Shown piece after piece: positions 50,401 to 59,091 of a stretch of DNA of 64,000 bases. The stretch spans positions 62,001 through 126,000 of the forward strand of contig JADJVC010000001.1 of NCBI GenBank assembly GCA_016710685.1, written 5' to 3'. Position 1 is the stretch's first letter, and each line of letters starts with the position of its first letter. Source of the DNA: Flavobacteriales bacterium. GTDB taxonomy: Bacteria > Bacteroidota > Bacteroidia > Flavobacteriales_F > PHOS-HE28. The notes beneath the pieces are model-generated. The model made no database searches. It saw only the letters and a list, made by a program, of their open reading frames with translations, and was not told where the DNA came from. The position numbers and the translations under genes were made by a program.

Positions 50401-51384
50401 ATGAAACACATTACACTTCTGGCCGCGATGGCCGTAACTACCGCAGCGGTCGCACAGCGCGAAGCTGCTCCGATGGGCCATTTCACTGCCCCGCACTTCC
50501 AGTTTAACGCGGACCGTACTCCCACGGACACTTTGGTGCCTGCCAGCTTTATGGATGCAGGGTCCACATTGACCGTGTACGGTGTAACCGATGGTGGTTA
50601 TGTCGCTGGGACGAACGCATATGGCGATTTGGCCAAAGTGCAAAATTTCGAAACCACGGGTGCCGTCTTTGTTGAACAGATCCTGCTCGGTTTTGGCGCG
50701 AAAGACGAGAATGGCAGCCCGAACTCCTTGCTGCATGTCCGTGTATACGGATTGGACGGTCCTGGGACCAACAGCCTTGGTGACGCGACCAATGCGCCCA
50801 GCACCATCATGGCCAACGTGGATATCCCTGTGAGTTCCTGCGACACCGCTGGCATCACCGTAGCAACCTTCAATCCCGCTGTTGCTGTCAACGGAGCCTT
50901 CGGAGCCGGTATTGACTTCACCGCTCTGGCAGCAGGTGTTGAACTTGGATTGATCACTACCACCGATGGAGACATGGGTACCGCGGACGACCAGAACTGG
51001 GAGCTGTGGAGCGATAACACTTGGTTCACGCTCACCGCAGCTTGGCCATTGAACCTTGACATGTTAATCTGGCCAGTGATCGGTGACGGCATCGCCGGCA
51101 TCAACGACAACGCCACCGTGAACAACATGCGCATGAGCTTCATCGGCAGCAACCCTGCGGACAAGAACATCACTGTTGCTTACGAAATGCTTCAGGCTGC
51201 CAATGCACGTTTGATCGTGCTCGACGGCAAAGGCGCGAAGGTGGTGGATCAGAAATTTGGCCAAACCGCTACCGGCATGCACCAGTCCGAGTTGAACGTG
51301 AGCGAGTGGAGCAATGGCACGTACTACGTGTCCATCCTCGCCAACGGCAACCCTATCACCAAGAAATTGGTTGTGCAGCACTAA
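50401..51384 (+). CDS. T9SS type A sorting domain protein, otherwise uncharacterised
   Basis: 327 residues. Signal peptide 1-19 (ITLLAAMAVTTAAVAQ). The main part is a beta-rich domain of about 230 residues with Gly, Asn and Thr, no catalytic motif I can name. The last ~70 residues (ITVAYEMLQAANARLIVLDGKGAKVV...NGTYYVSILANGNPITKKLVVQH) are a T9SS type A sorting domain. Exported to the surface or medium. Strong-looking promoter and terminator on both sides suggest a separately and perhaps highly expressed gene. Confidence 0.85.
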   Translation: MKHITLLAAMAVTTAAVAQREAAPMGHFTAPHFQFNADRTPTDTLVPASFMDAGSTLTVYGVTDGGYVAGTNAYGDLAKVQNFETTGAVFVEQILLGFGAKDENGSPNSLLHVRVYGLDGPGTNSLGDATNAPSTIMANVDIPVSSCDTAGITVATFNPAVAVNGAFGAGIDFTALAAGVELGLITTTDGDMGTADDQNWELWSDNTWFTLTAAWPLNLDMLIWPVIGDGIAGINDNATVNNMRMSFIGSNPADKNITVAYEMLQAANARLIVLDGKGAKVVDQKFGQTATGMHQSELNVSEWSNGTYYVSILANGNPITKKLVVQH

Positions 51385-51404
51385 GCTTCACTTCTGAACT
51401 TTGG

Positions 51405-51436
51405 AAAAGGCTCCCTCGGGAGCCTTTTCTGTTTTT
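51405..51436 (+). terminator. Rho-independent terminator
   Basis: aaaaggctccc (51405-51415) pairs with gggagcctttt (51418-51428), followed by ctgttttt. It ends the T9SS protein gene. Confidence 0.9.
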
Positions 51437-51462
51437 GGGACAACTGCTAAGGCTTGTTTTGA

Positions 51463-51573
51463 ACCGCAACGGCACAGGTGCGCAACGGACGGACGGATAC
51501 AGACGTGCTTGACATCCTAACCGCAGGACGCGCCGGACGCTGGAGTGGTTCCGAACGTCGCGTGCGTTGCGGT
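51463..51573. repeat. MITE-like element with accgcaacg inverted ends
   Basis: accgcaacg (51463-51471) and cgttgcggt (51565-51573) are perfect 9-bp inverted repeats. The same arms occur near 47781-47820 (gttgcggagacgttgcg, gcgttgcggttc). No gene inside this 226-bp gap. Confidence 0.55.
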
Positions 51574-51610
51574 AAATATTCAACAGTCCGGCAGACGGGC
51601 AACGAACGCT

Positions 51611-52573
51611 TCACCAAGCAGCCCGCAACAAGCCCAGCAGCTCATCTTCCTTGGGTGCTGTGGCCACTAATTTCTTGTCGGAATTTTTGCTCCCATCATA
51701 CGTCCCGCTAGTAGTGGCCTGAGTCGGCATCGGGGGAGGGGTGGCCTTTTCCAGCTTAGGCGACGCTTTGGCAAGGTCATCCTCGGCTTCATCGGCTATG
51801 GCGGGGTTTTGCAATACGGCACCACCTGCCGGTTGTGTGCGCTCCCTTTCTGTGGTCTTGGCCCGAGCGGTTTCGTTCGATTGGACGTTATCGTATTTCT
51901 GCGTTTCAACTAACTCTTCGACTCGACCAATTGCGGAGGCATCTTGTTCATGGGAAGCTGGTTCAACAACCGATGCCGTTGCGTTTTGCTTGGCTTCTGA
52001 ATCATATTGACCCGGTGCTTGAGCAGGCTCCATCGGCGCGCTTTCGCTTGCCGTAGTGCGCGTGTCAACGCTCGCACTATTCGTGTCCATCAGCCCGCCG
52101 ACCGTTTCAGTCGCAGCAGGAGCAACGGGTTCTGCCGGAGCTTCCTTCTTCACCTCTTTCAATTCCGCCAACACTTTGTTTCCATCCGTTTCCATGTTCC
52201 GCAAGGTGAGCAACGATGCGAACACCAGCACGGCCACCGTTCCCAGGGCCAGTGCGGGCCGCCAGTACTGCGCGGGCTGTTTCGGCATAAGGAAACCGCC
52301 CACGCTGTTCAACCAGATCTGCCATTGCGGCTTTTGCTGATCGCGGAACGCTTGCAACACATGCGCGCGCACTTTCGGGGGGGCATCCATCGTGCCTTGC
52401 GCCGTGCGGTCTTCGCGCACATGCAACAGCAGCGCGCGCATCCGCTCGTATTCCGCGCGGTCGGCGAGGTGGCGCAAGGCGTAAGCACGCTCTTCCTCCA
52501 GCAGCTCGTCGAAGCGCCGCTCCAGCATCAAATGCTCCAGGTCTTCGGGGTCGTATCGTTCCGTGGGTTCCAT
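51611..52573 (-). CDS. Membrane protein, probable anti-sigma factor
   Basis: 320 residues. The N-terminal ~75 residues (DPEDLEHLMLERRFDELLEEERAYALRHLADRAEYERM) look like a zinc-less anti-sigma-type helical domain; one membrane helix follows at about 110-126 (ALALGTVAVLVFASLLTL); the rest is a long low-complexity Ala/Glu/Thr/Pro periplasmic tail with no fold I recognise. It starts 11 bases after the ECF sigma factor gene, the usual place for its antagonist. Anti-sigma function is inferred from that and the architecture. Confidence 0.8.
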   Translation of the reverse strand: MEPTERYDPEDLEHLMLERRFDELLEEERAYALRHLADRAEYERMRALLLHVREDRTAQGTMDAPPKVRAHVLQAFRDQQKPQWQIWLNSVGGFLMPKQPAQYWRPALALGTVAVLVFASLLTLRNMETDGNKVLAELKEVKKEAPAEPVAPAATETVGGLMDTNSASVDTRTTASESAPMEPAQAPGQYDSEAKQNATASVVEPASHEQDASAIGRVEELVETQKYDNVQSNETARAKTTERERTQPAGGAVLQNPAIADEAEDDLAKASPKLEKATPPPMPTQATTSGTYDGSKNSDKKLVATAPKEDELLGLLRAAW

Positions 52574-52584
52574 GTTACAATGCG

Positions 52585-53193
52585 CTACCGGCGTGCGGTG
52601 GGCGCGGTTTCCGTGGGGTTAGGGTTGAATTCGGGCATGCGTTCCGCCAGCTTCTTCACGGTATAGAAGAGGCGGCTTTTTACGGTGCCTTCGCTGATGC
52701 CGAACACGTCGGCGATCTCTTTGATCGACATGTCCTCGTGGTGCCGCATCACGAAGGTGGCCTTGTGGTCCGGGTCGATCTTTTCCAGTTCCTCCTCCAG
52801 CCGCAGGCTGAAGCGCGCCCGGTCCACTTCCACGCCAGCATTGGGCTGCACGTGGCCGTTGTGCTCGGCCTTCAGTTCCGGCACCGCCGCCGTGCGCGTG
52901 GCCATGCGGCGGTATTCGTTCTTGCACATGTTGTTCGCCACGCTGTAAAGCCACGTGCGGAAAGGCCGCTCGGGGTTGTAGCTGCCCGGCTTCTGTGCGA
53001 TCTTGGTGAAGAGGTCCTGCAAGAAGTCCTCGGCGCGCTCGCGGTCGTGCCACAACATCCGGTGGAAGTAGGTGAGCAGCTTGCGCTGGTAGCGGTCGTA
53101 AAGCACGGTGAAGGCCCGTTCGTTGCCGCGCACCACAAGCTCCATCAGGCGCTCGTCGCTTTGGTCCACGGGGTCGGTGCGGAAAAGGCCCAT
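52585..53193 (-). CDS. RNA polymerase ECF sigma-70 factor
   Basis: 202 residues. Region 2 reads AFTVLYDRYQRKLLTYFHRMLWHDRERAEDFLQDLFTKIAQ...FRTWLYSVANNMCKNEYRR, and region 4 has MRHHEDMSIKEIADVFGISEGTVKSRLFYTVKKLAERM with its helix-turn-helix. This is a typical Bacteroidota ECF factor that directs RNA polymerase to a stress- or envelope-related regulon. It lies second in a three-gene operon: a secreted protein (4-base gap), sigma, then probable anti-sigma (11-base gap). Confidence 0.93.
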   Translation of the reverse strand: MGLFRTDPVDQSDERLMELVVRGNERAFTVLYDRYQRKLLTYFHRMLWHDRERAEDFLQDLFTKIAQKPGSYNPERPFRTWLYSVANNMCKNEYRRMATRTAAVPELKAEHNGHVQPNAGVEVDRARFSLRLEEELEKIDPDHKATFVMRHHEDMSIKEIADVFGISEGTVKSRLFYTVKKLAERMPEFNPNPTETAPTARR

Positions 53194-53197
53194 GCGT

Positions 53198-54304
53198 TTA
53201 GCGAAGAACGCCCGCTTTTTGTAGGTCTTTCAAGGCTCCGGTGGCCTTTGCCATTCGCTCCAGCTCGGCCTCCAACGCTGTGGCCTTGGCTGTTTCGCCC
53301 GCTGCGCGATACTGACCGAGGAGCACAGCGCCCGGCAACAAATAGTTGTGGCTGAGCGGACCGGCATCCATCGGCTTTTTCATAGCGGCCCAATGCTGCG
53401 CGAGCAGGGCATCATCGTCAAGTTTGGCAGGACCAACACGGAATGCCGCGCCTACTGCATGCAGTTGGCCGGGAAAAGCATCCAGCCAAGTTCTGTCCAA
53501 GCTCAGCGCGAAGTACACCGGACGTGTGCTGGAGCGCAGCAGACCCTTGGCGAAGTCAGGGCCAGCGGCAGAAACCGGGCCCGTGGCACCGGCCTGCTGC
53601 CAAGTGCGTTGCCGGTAGCCGAGGTCCGCCAGCAGGCGCCGGTCCACGATGAGCAAGCCCGGCTTCGCAGCGCTCTGCACCTGTTGCACCACCGCGGGCT
53701 GCGTGTCCATGTCGCCGTTGGTGAAGAGGATGCCGTCCGCAGGCAGGCTCAACAATACATCCGCAGCGGCGGCCTTCAACGCAGGTGCGACTTCGCCGCG
53801 CCTTTGCATTTCGCCCGTCCACTTTTTTAACTCCGTGGCATCGCCGTCCAGCATCGCCTTGGAGAGCATCGGCGCCAGCAACTCCGTGCGCTCCGGGGCC
53901 AAGTTGTAGGCCGTATGCAGCTCGCTGAACGCAGTGGCCTTTGGGAAGTCCACAAAGTAGTCCGCCAAGTGCTGCTCGAAGCTGCCCGGTGCGGTGGCCT
54001 TTATCTCATCCGCGATCTGGTTCAATTGGACTTGGTCCGAAGGCTTCAAAACCCCATTGTTGTTGCTGATCATGGCATTCTGCTCACTGCGCAGCCAGTT
54101 CAACTGGATCAGTGCATTGCTCGGCACATCGGTGTTGGCATCCTTCCACTGGGCGGCCTGCGTGTTGGCCACGTTGTTGTCCCAGCCGCCCTGCAGCACG
54201 TTCACCGGCGGTGGAGGCGAGGGAGCCGCTTCTTTATCTTGCGCTTGGGCCGCGCCCAGCAAGGGCAGCAGTGCCAGCAGGAAGATCAGGGAGAGCCTGT
54301 TCAT
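53198..54304 (-). CDS. Secreted protein of unknown function, first gene of the sigma operon
   Basis: 368 residues from ATG 54304, where the signal peptide starts (LSLIFLLALLPLLGAAQAQ). The mature chain is helical and contains PADGILFTNGDMDTQPAVVQQVQSA followed by LLIVDRRLLADLGYRQRTW. This recalls, from memory, the soluble C-terminal part of DUF2723 membrane proteins of Bacteroidota (an ILFTNGDNDTFP motif then a VNLSLL strand), but here without the membrane part. Function unknown. Its position directly before an ECF sigma gene hints at a role in envelope sensing or as a co-regulated output. Confidence 0.8.
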   Translation of the reverse strand: MNRLSLIFLLALLPLLGAAQAQDKEAAPSPPPPVNVLQGGWDNNVANTQAAQWKDANTDVPSNALIQLNWLRSEQNAMISNNNGVLKPSDQVQLNQIADEIKATAPGSFEQHLADYFVDFPKATAFSELHTAYNLAPERTELLAPMLSKAMLDGDATELKKWTGEMQRRGEVAPALKAAAADVLLSLPADGILFTNGDMDTQPAVVQQVQSAAKPGLLIVDRRLLADLGYRQRTWQQAGATGPVSAAGPDFAKGLLRSSTRPVYFALSLDRTWLDAFPGQLHAVGAAFRVGPAKLDDDALLAQHWAAMKKPMDAGPLSHNYLLPGAVLLGQYRAAGETAKATALEAELERMAKATGALKDLQKAGVLR

Positions 54305-54517
54305 GGTTCGGGTTTCGTGGGGCTGTACACGCAAATTGGGGATGGGTTCAAAGTTCGTTAGGAATTAATAGGGGTGTCAGGTTCCCCGCCAAAGCGCCTT
54401 GGCGACGGCGGGTTGTCAATTGTGAGACGGCTATGGAGTAACTTCAACACCTGATCATTGCTCGTCATAAAATTCGGCGTTGTCAGCGTTCCAACATTCA
54501 GCGTTCCAACCCAGCCC

Positions 54518-54525
54518 TACCTTTG
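54518..54525 (+). promoter_or_regulatory. Predicted -7 promoter box TACCTTTG
   Basis: A perfect TAnnTTTG box followed by CCACC and the ATG at 54531. Predicts a leaderless transcript for the DUF493 gene and the two genes behind it. Confidence 0.6.
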
Positions 54526-54530
54526 CCACC

Positions 54531-54806
54531 ATGGAACACGATGAAGCCCGCGACCGCATGCGCAAGGCCCTCGACATGGTCCACAAATGGCCTGCGGTAT
54601 ATATGTTCAAGTTCATCTTCGAACCGGAGCAGGAGCGCCTGGACGCTGTGTTGGCACTTTTCCCACCTGAAGCAGAAATCCTCCGCAAGTACAGCAAAGC
54701 CGGCAAGTACCTCAGCCTTACAGCCCGCGAAGTGATGCTGAGCGCCGATGAAGTCGTAGCGCGCTACGACAAGGCCGCCAAGATCAAGGGCGTTATCGTC
54801 CTTTAG
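54531..54806 (+). CDS. DUF493 (YbeD-like) family protein
   Basis: 91 residues. KWPAVYMFKFIFEPEQERLDAVLALFPPEAEILRKYSKAGKYLSLTAREVMLSADEVVARYDKAAKIKGVIVL follows the ferredoxin-like alpha/beta layout and the S-x-x-G-K-Y-x-S pattern of the DUF493 family; E. coli YbeD is the best-known member and its function is unsettled. Small cytosolic protein. ATG 54531 is preferred over the in-frame ATG 54480, since the latter would lie upstream of the promoter box and add a low-complexity extension. Confidence 0.87.
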   Translation: MEHDEARDRMRKALDMVHKWPAVYMFKFIFEPEQERLDAVLALFPPEAEILRKYSKAGKYLSLTAREVMLSADEVVARYDKAAKIKGVIVL

Positions 54807-54812
54807 TGCCCC

Positions 54813-55190
54813 ATGTTCGACACCTTACGTACCACCTTGCTCATCACGCTGGCCATTCTCGTGGTCGCCGTTGCCATCCGCCGCTACAAGCAGTATATCC
54901 GCGAGCAACATACGCCCGTGCCCCGCCATGCGGAACTCCTGAACGTTGAGGTGGTCTACCATCCATTGCGCGTGCATGTGCTGGTGCGCCTTCCGCGCGA
55001 AGAGGAGGTGTTCCCAGCAGTGTTGGGGGCAGACCATTCCCAATTAACGAGTTGGCCAGCCATGCGCTTGGGCGCCGGTTCGCACGAACTGGAATTTCCC
55101 CTCGCCGCGGATGCCGATGGCGATCTTCACTTTGAACTGGGCAGTTCCACTCAACGTACGGAGCGCCGCTTCACGGTGCGCAACGCATGA
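54813..55190 (+). CDS. Hypothetical membrane-anchored protein
   Basis: 125 residues: one N-terminal membrane helix (TTLLITLAILVVAVAI) then a basic stretch RRYKQYIREQ and a beta-rich soluble part with no family I recognise (VEVVYHPLRVHVLVRLP, SHELEFPLAADADGDLHFELG). It starts 6 bases after the DUF493 stop and overlaps the following barrel gene (ATGA), so it is the middle gene of a three-gene operon. Confidence 0.75.
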   Translation: MFDTLRTTLLITLAILVVAVAIRRYKQYIREQHTPVPRHAELLNVEVVYHPLRVHVLVRLPREEEVFPAVLGADHSQLTSWPAMRLGAGSHELEFPLAADADGDLHFELGSSTQRTERRFTVRNA

Positions 55191-55834
55191 AACGCGTGCT
55201 GACGGCTTTAATGGTGTTGGCGGTTTCAGCAACGGCATACGCGCAACGCGTGCCCGACCCCAAGCCGGCGGCGCAGGGATTCTTGGTACTTCCAGTCGCG
55301 CTGGGAAACCCCGTTTTCTCCAATCTCACTTCCGTACTGGCCCAAGTGGACGGCTGCTTTCAACTGCCCGTTTACAAAGGCTTAGGCCTCGGTGTTGGGG
55401 TGAATGCCAGCTTCTTCGAGTTGAACGAGTTCGGCTTGGGGGCGCAGACACAGACCCAGGGCTTCGTGAACCGCATTCTCTACTACGGAAAGCTCAATTA
55501 CGTGCATTACACCGGCCCAGTGACTTTCGTGCAATTGGATGCCAAATTCGGCCCCAGCTCGTGGAACTGGAACTGCAGCACCTGCACGGAAAGTGCCCGC
55601 CAGCCGGGCTTTCATTGGGGAGTTGATGCTGGATATTTCGTGCACGCCTCGCCCAACCTCGCCTTCGGCCTTACCGTAGGATACGATGCCGACAACACCA
55701 GCTTTGGCCCGGACGTGATCGGCCTGGAGCGTTTTCCCGGTCGCACGGATACGGGGTCGCCGTACCGTTTCCTCACTGTGGGCTTGGGTTTCAGCACGGG
55801 CTTCGCGAAGGCGAGCGGGGAGGGGATGTGGTGA
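55187..55834 (+). CDS. Outer-membrane beta-barrel-like protein, uncharacterised
   Basis: 215 residues. Signal peptide 1-19 (VLTALMVLAVSATAYAQ). The rest alternates amphipathic beta strands (GLGLGVGVNASFFELNEFG, GKLNYVHYTGPVTFVQLDAKFG, NLAFGLTVGYDADNTSFGP, YRFLTVGLGFSTGF) with a Cys pair (NCSTCTES), consistent with a small outer-membrane barrel. No family name. Last gene of the DUF493 operon. Confidence 0.77.
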   Translation: MKRVLTALMVLAVSATAYAQRVPDPKPAAQGFLVLPVALGNPVFSNLTSVLAQVDGCFQLPVYKGLGLGVGVNASFFELNEFGLGAQTQTQGFVNRILYYGKLNYVHYTGPVTFVQLDAKFGPSSWNWNCSTCTESARQPGFHWGVDAGYFVHASPNLAFGLTVGYDADNTSFGPDVIGLERFPGRTDTGSPYRFLTVGLGFSTGFAKASGEGMW

Positions 55835-56232
55835 GTTAGTTGTTAGTTTTTAGTTGTCAGTTGTCCGGCGTGCTGCCGACGGCGCGCGGGCACAGCGGCC
55901 GTTGAGCAAATAGCACATGAGCAACAAGCCCTACTGAACAAGCAGGTATAGTCACCCCTTCTCCTTGGGAGAAGGGGCCGGGGGATGAGGGCATTGAGGC
56001 CGTAGTGCAAATATCACGGCACGGAAGGTCCCGCTGAAGAAGCAGGACGGGTCACCCCTTCTCCTTGGGTGCGGTTCGAGCGCAGCCGAGAACGGGGCCG
56101 GGAGATGAGGGCAATGCTACTAAGCGCCAAAGGCGCGCACCTCGCTACGCCCGCACTACAAGAGTGACCGGGCCTTCGGCCACTGAGGCCTGACGAACGA
56201 ACGTCTAACAACCGATAATCGACAACTGAGAA
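55835..56232. repeat. Repeat-filled intergenic region with two tcacccc...gatgagg copies
   Basis: No gene seen. gtcaccccttctccttggg leads into aacggggccggg(g/a)gatgagggc twice, at 55951-55992 and 56051-56112; the second copy carries an extra ~19 bases (gcggttcgagcgcagccga). The outer ends hold short A/T-rich motifs (gttagttgttag at 55835 and aacaaccgataatcgacaac at 56207) that are roughly inverted. It separates two convergent operons and may stop transcription both ways. Confidence 0.7.
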
Positions 56233-58833
56233 CTATGCCTCAGAATCAGCCCCACCATCTTCACCCTTGCCAACTTTCTTCTTGGCCTTGGTTACTTTGA
56301 TGGTTACGTCGCTCTTGTCCTTGTTCAGGCCAACCACGATTTTGTCGCCATCTTCAACGTGCTGGTTGATGATCTCCTCGGCCATGGGGTCTTCGATGTA
56401 CTTCTGGATCGCGCGCTTCAATGGGCGTGCGCCGAATTTCTCATCGTAGCCTTTTTCCGCAAGGAAATCCTTGGCCTCATCGGTGAGCTTCAGGTCGTAG
56501 CCCAGTTCGCTGATGCGCTTGTACACATAACCCAACTCGATGTCGATGATCTTGTGGATGTCCTCCCGTTTCAGGGAGTTGAACATGATGATGTCGTCGA
56601 TCCGGTTCAGGAACTCGGGTGCGAAGGCTTTCTTCAACGCTTTTTCCACAATGCTGCGGTTGGCGTCCGTGGTGCCTTCCACCTTGGCCTTCGTGCCGAA
56701 GCCTACGCCTGCGCCATACTCCTGCAGGTCGCGTGCACCGATGTTGGAGGTCATGATGATGATGCTGTTCCGGAAGTCGATTCTGCGGCCCAGGCTGTCG
56801 GTCATCTGGCCATCGTCCAGCGCTTGCAGCAGGAGGTTGAATACATCGGGGTGCGCTTTTTCGATCTCATCCAGCAGGATGATGGCGTAAGGCCTGCGGC
56901 GCACTTTTTCGGTTAGCTGGCCGCCTTCTTCGTAGCCCACGTAGCCGGGAGGCGCACCAATGAGGCGGCTCACGGAGAATTTCTCCATGTATTCGCTCAT
57001 GTCGATGCGGATCAACGCATCGTCCGTGTCGAACATGTAACGCGCCAGTTCCTTGGCGAGCTGCGTTTTGCCCACGCCGGTGGGACCCAGGAAAATGAAG
57101 CTGCCGATGGGGCGGTTGGGGTCTTTCAGCCCGGCACGGTTGCGGCGGATGGCTTTCACCACTTTGGTGACGGCCTCTTCCTGCCCGATCACTTTGCCCT
57201 CCATTTCCTCCTTCATCCGCTGCAGCTTGCCACTTTCCTTTTCGGCGATGCGCTGCACGGGTATGCCGCTCATCATGGCCACTACCTCAGCCACGTTGTC
57301 CTCGCTTACCTCGGTGCGGTTGCTGCGGCTTTCTTCTTCCCATTTTTTCTTGGCGGCTTCCAGCTCTTCAAGCAGAATACGCTCGCGGTCGCGCAGCTTG
57401 GCGGCTTCTTCGTAGCGCTGGCTGCGCACCACTTTGTTCTTTTCCTCTTTTACTTCTTCGATCTTCGCTTCCACGTCCAAAATGGCCTGCGGCACCACGA
57501 TGTTGCTGATGTGGACACGGCTGCCCGCTTCGTCCAAGGCATCAATGGCTTTGTCCGGCAGGTGGCGGTCGGTGATGTAGCGATTGGTGAGCTTTACACA
57601 AGCGGCTATGGCTTCCGGCGTATAGTCCACGTTGTGGTGCTCCTCGTATTTCTCCTTGATGTTGTTGAGGATCTGGATGGTCTCATCCACGCTGGTGGGT
57701 TCAACGATCACCTTCTGGAAGCGACGCTCCAAAGCGCCGTCCTTTTCGATGTACTGGCGGAATTCGTCCAAGGTGGTGGCACCGATGCACTGGATCTCGC
57801 CACGCGCCAACGCGGGCTTGAACATGTTGCTGGCATCCAGCGATCCGGATGCGCCGCCCGCGCCCACGATGGTGTGGATCTCGTCGATGAAAAGGATAAC
57901 GTCAGGGCTGTTTTCCAACTCGTGCATTACGGCCTTCATGCGCTCTTCAAACTGGCCACGGTATTTCGTTCCCGCTACCAAGCTGGCAATGTCCAACGCT
58001 ACGATCCGCTTGCCAAACAGCACGCGGCTCACTTTGCGTTGGATGATCCGCAGGGCCAAGCCTTCGGCGATGGCGCTTTTGCCCACACCGGGTTCACCGA
58101 TCAACACGGGGTTGTTCTTCTTCCGGCGTGAAAGGATCTGGCTTACACGCTCGATCTCTTTTTCCCGGCCCACAATGGGATCGAGCTTGCCGTCCTCTGC
58201 CATTTTGGTGAGGTCACGACCGAAATTGTCCAGCACGGGCGTCTTGCTCTTGCTGTCTCCGGGCTTCTTCGCGGCGCCGCCGGCACCGCCGCCGCTGAAG
58301 CCTTGTCCGCCGCTCTCCTCATCGTCATCGTCGGTGCTTTGCGGACCTTGTGCCTTTGGCCGTGGACGGGGTGCGATGGAGGTGGGGCCGTCGCCAGCAA
58401 GGATAGTCTCCACTTCATGCTTCACGCCTTCATAGTCCACATGGAACTTGTGCAGGGCGCGCGTGGCGAGGTTGTCTTGGTCTTTCAGCATGCTCAATAA
58501 AACGTGCTCGGTGTCGATCTGTGGGCTTTTGAAGAGCTTCGCTTCGAGGAAGGTGATCTTCAACATTTTCTCGGCCTGTTTCACCAAGGTGATCTTGTCT
58601 TTTTCCGGCGGACGCATGCCACTGGCAGGTTCCATGGCACCTTCCACCATTTTGCGCAGGTCCTCCAAGTCCACGTCCATGTGGCGGAGGATCTTCACCG
58701 CGTTGCCTTCGCCATCGCGGATCAGGCCCAACAGAATGTGCTCAATGCCAATGCGGGTGTGCCCCAAGCGCAAGGCTTCTTCACGGCTGAAACCGATGAC
58801 CTCGCGTACGCGGGGGGAGAATTTTGCGTCCAT
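56233..58833 (-). CDS. clpC: ATP-dependent Clp protease ATPase subunit ClpC
   Basis: 866 residues. Two Clp_N repeats (1-145), an acidic/Gly-rich linker (165-200), first AAA+ module with Walker A GEPGVGKS at about 246, a UVR/middle segment (VRSQRYEEAAKLRDRERILLEELEAAKKKWEEE), second AAA+ module with GPTGVGKT and Walker B IILLDEIEKAHPD, and the ClpB small domain (MNRIDDIIMFNSL region, FGARPLKRAI). It unfolds proteins for ClpP and needs adaptor proteins such as MecA in other bacteria. The C-terminal tail is short and acidic. Divergent from gyrA with a 258-base gap. Confidence 0.95.
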   Translation of the reverse strand: MDAKFSPRVREVIGFSREEALRLGHTRIGIEHILLGLIRDGEGNAVKILRHMDVDLEDLRKMVEGAMEPASGMRPPEKDKITLVKQAEKMLKITFLEAKLFKSPQIDTEHVLLSMLKDQDNLATRALHKFHVDYEGVKHEVETILAGDGPTSIAPRPRPKAQGPQSTDDDDEESGGQGFSGGGAGGAAKKPGDSKSKTPVLDNFGRDLTKMAEDGKLDPIVGREKEIERVSQILSRRKKNNPVLIGEPGVGKSAIAEGLALRIIQRKVSRVLFGKRIVALDIASLVAGTKYRGQFEERMKAVMHELENSPDVILFIDEIHTIVGAGGASGSLDASNMFKPALARGEIQCIGATTLDEFRQYIEKDGALERRFQKVIVEPTSVDETIQILNNIKEKYEEHHNVDYTPEAIAACVKLTNRYITDRHLPDKAIDALDEAGSRVHISNIVVPQAILDVEAKIEEVKEEKNKVVRSQRYEEAAKLRDRERILLEELEAAKKKWEEESRSNRTEVSEDNVAEVVAMMSGIPVQRIAEKESGKLQRMKEEMEGKVIGQEEAVTKVVKAIRRNRAGLKDPNRPIGSFIFLGPTGVGKTQLAKELARYMFDTDDALIRIDMSEYMEKFSVSRLIGAPPGYVGYEEGGQLTEKVRRRPYAIILLDEIEKAHPDVFNLLLQALDDGQMTDSLGRRIDFRNSIIIMTSNIGARDLQEYGAGVGFGTKAKVEGTTDANRSIVEKALKKAFAPEFLNRIDDIIMFNSLKREDIHKIIDIELGYVYKRISELGYDLKLTDEAKDFLAEKGYDEKFGARPLKRAIQKYIEDPMAEEIINQHVEDGDKIVVGLNKDKSDVTIKVTKAKKKVGKGEDGGADSEA

Positions 58834-59091
58834 GCTCTACAGTTCGTTCTATGCGCCTTCCGGCGGATTGTTCATTGATAACGCAGAAGGCAAGCACAAG
58901 TTACACGCCTTCTTGGGCGGCAAGCTATCCCTGCCGATCGTCCGCGCACTTTCCAAAGGTTGCGGTTTTTTCCACAAAGTTGTTCCCGTTGTGGAAAAAC
59001 CGGTGGTTCCGGATCGTGCTTTAAGGGTACCTTCGGGGCCGCTTTCGCAAGGCATGTCCAATAACCGTGCGAGACCTGACAACAGAACATA

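Noticed and set aside
51463..51573. Insertion sequence
   Set aside because: Only 111 bases between 9-bp inverted ends and no transposase; called a MITE-like repeat at most.
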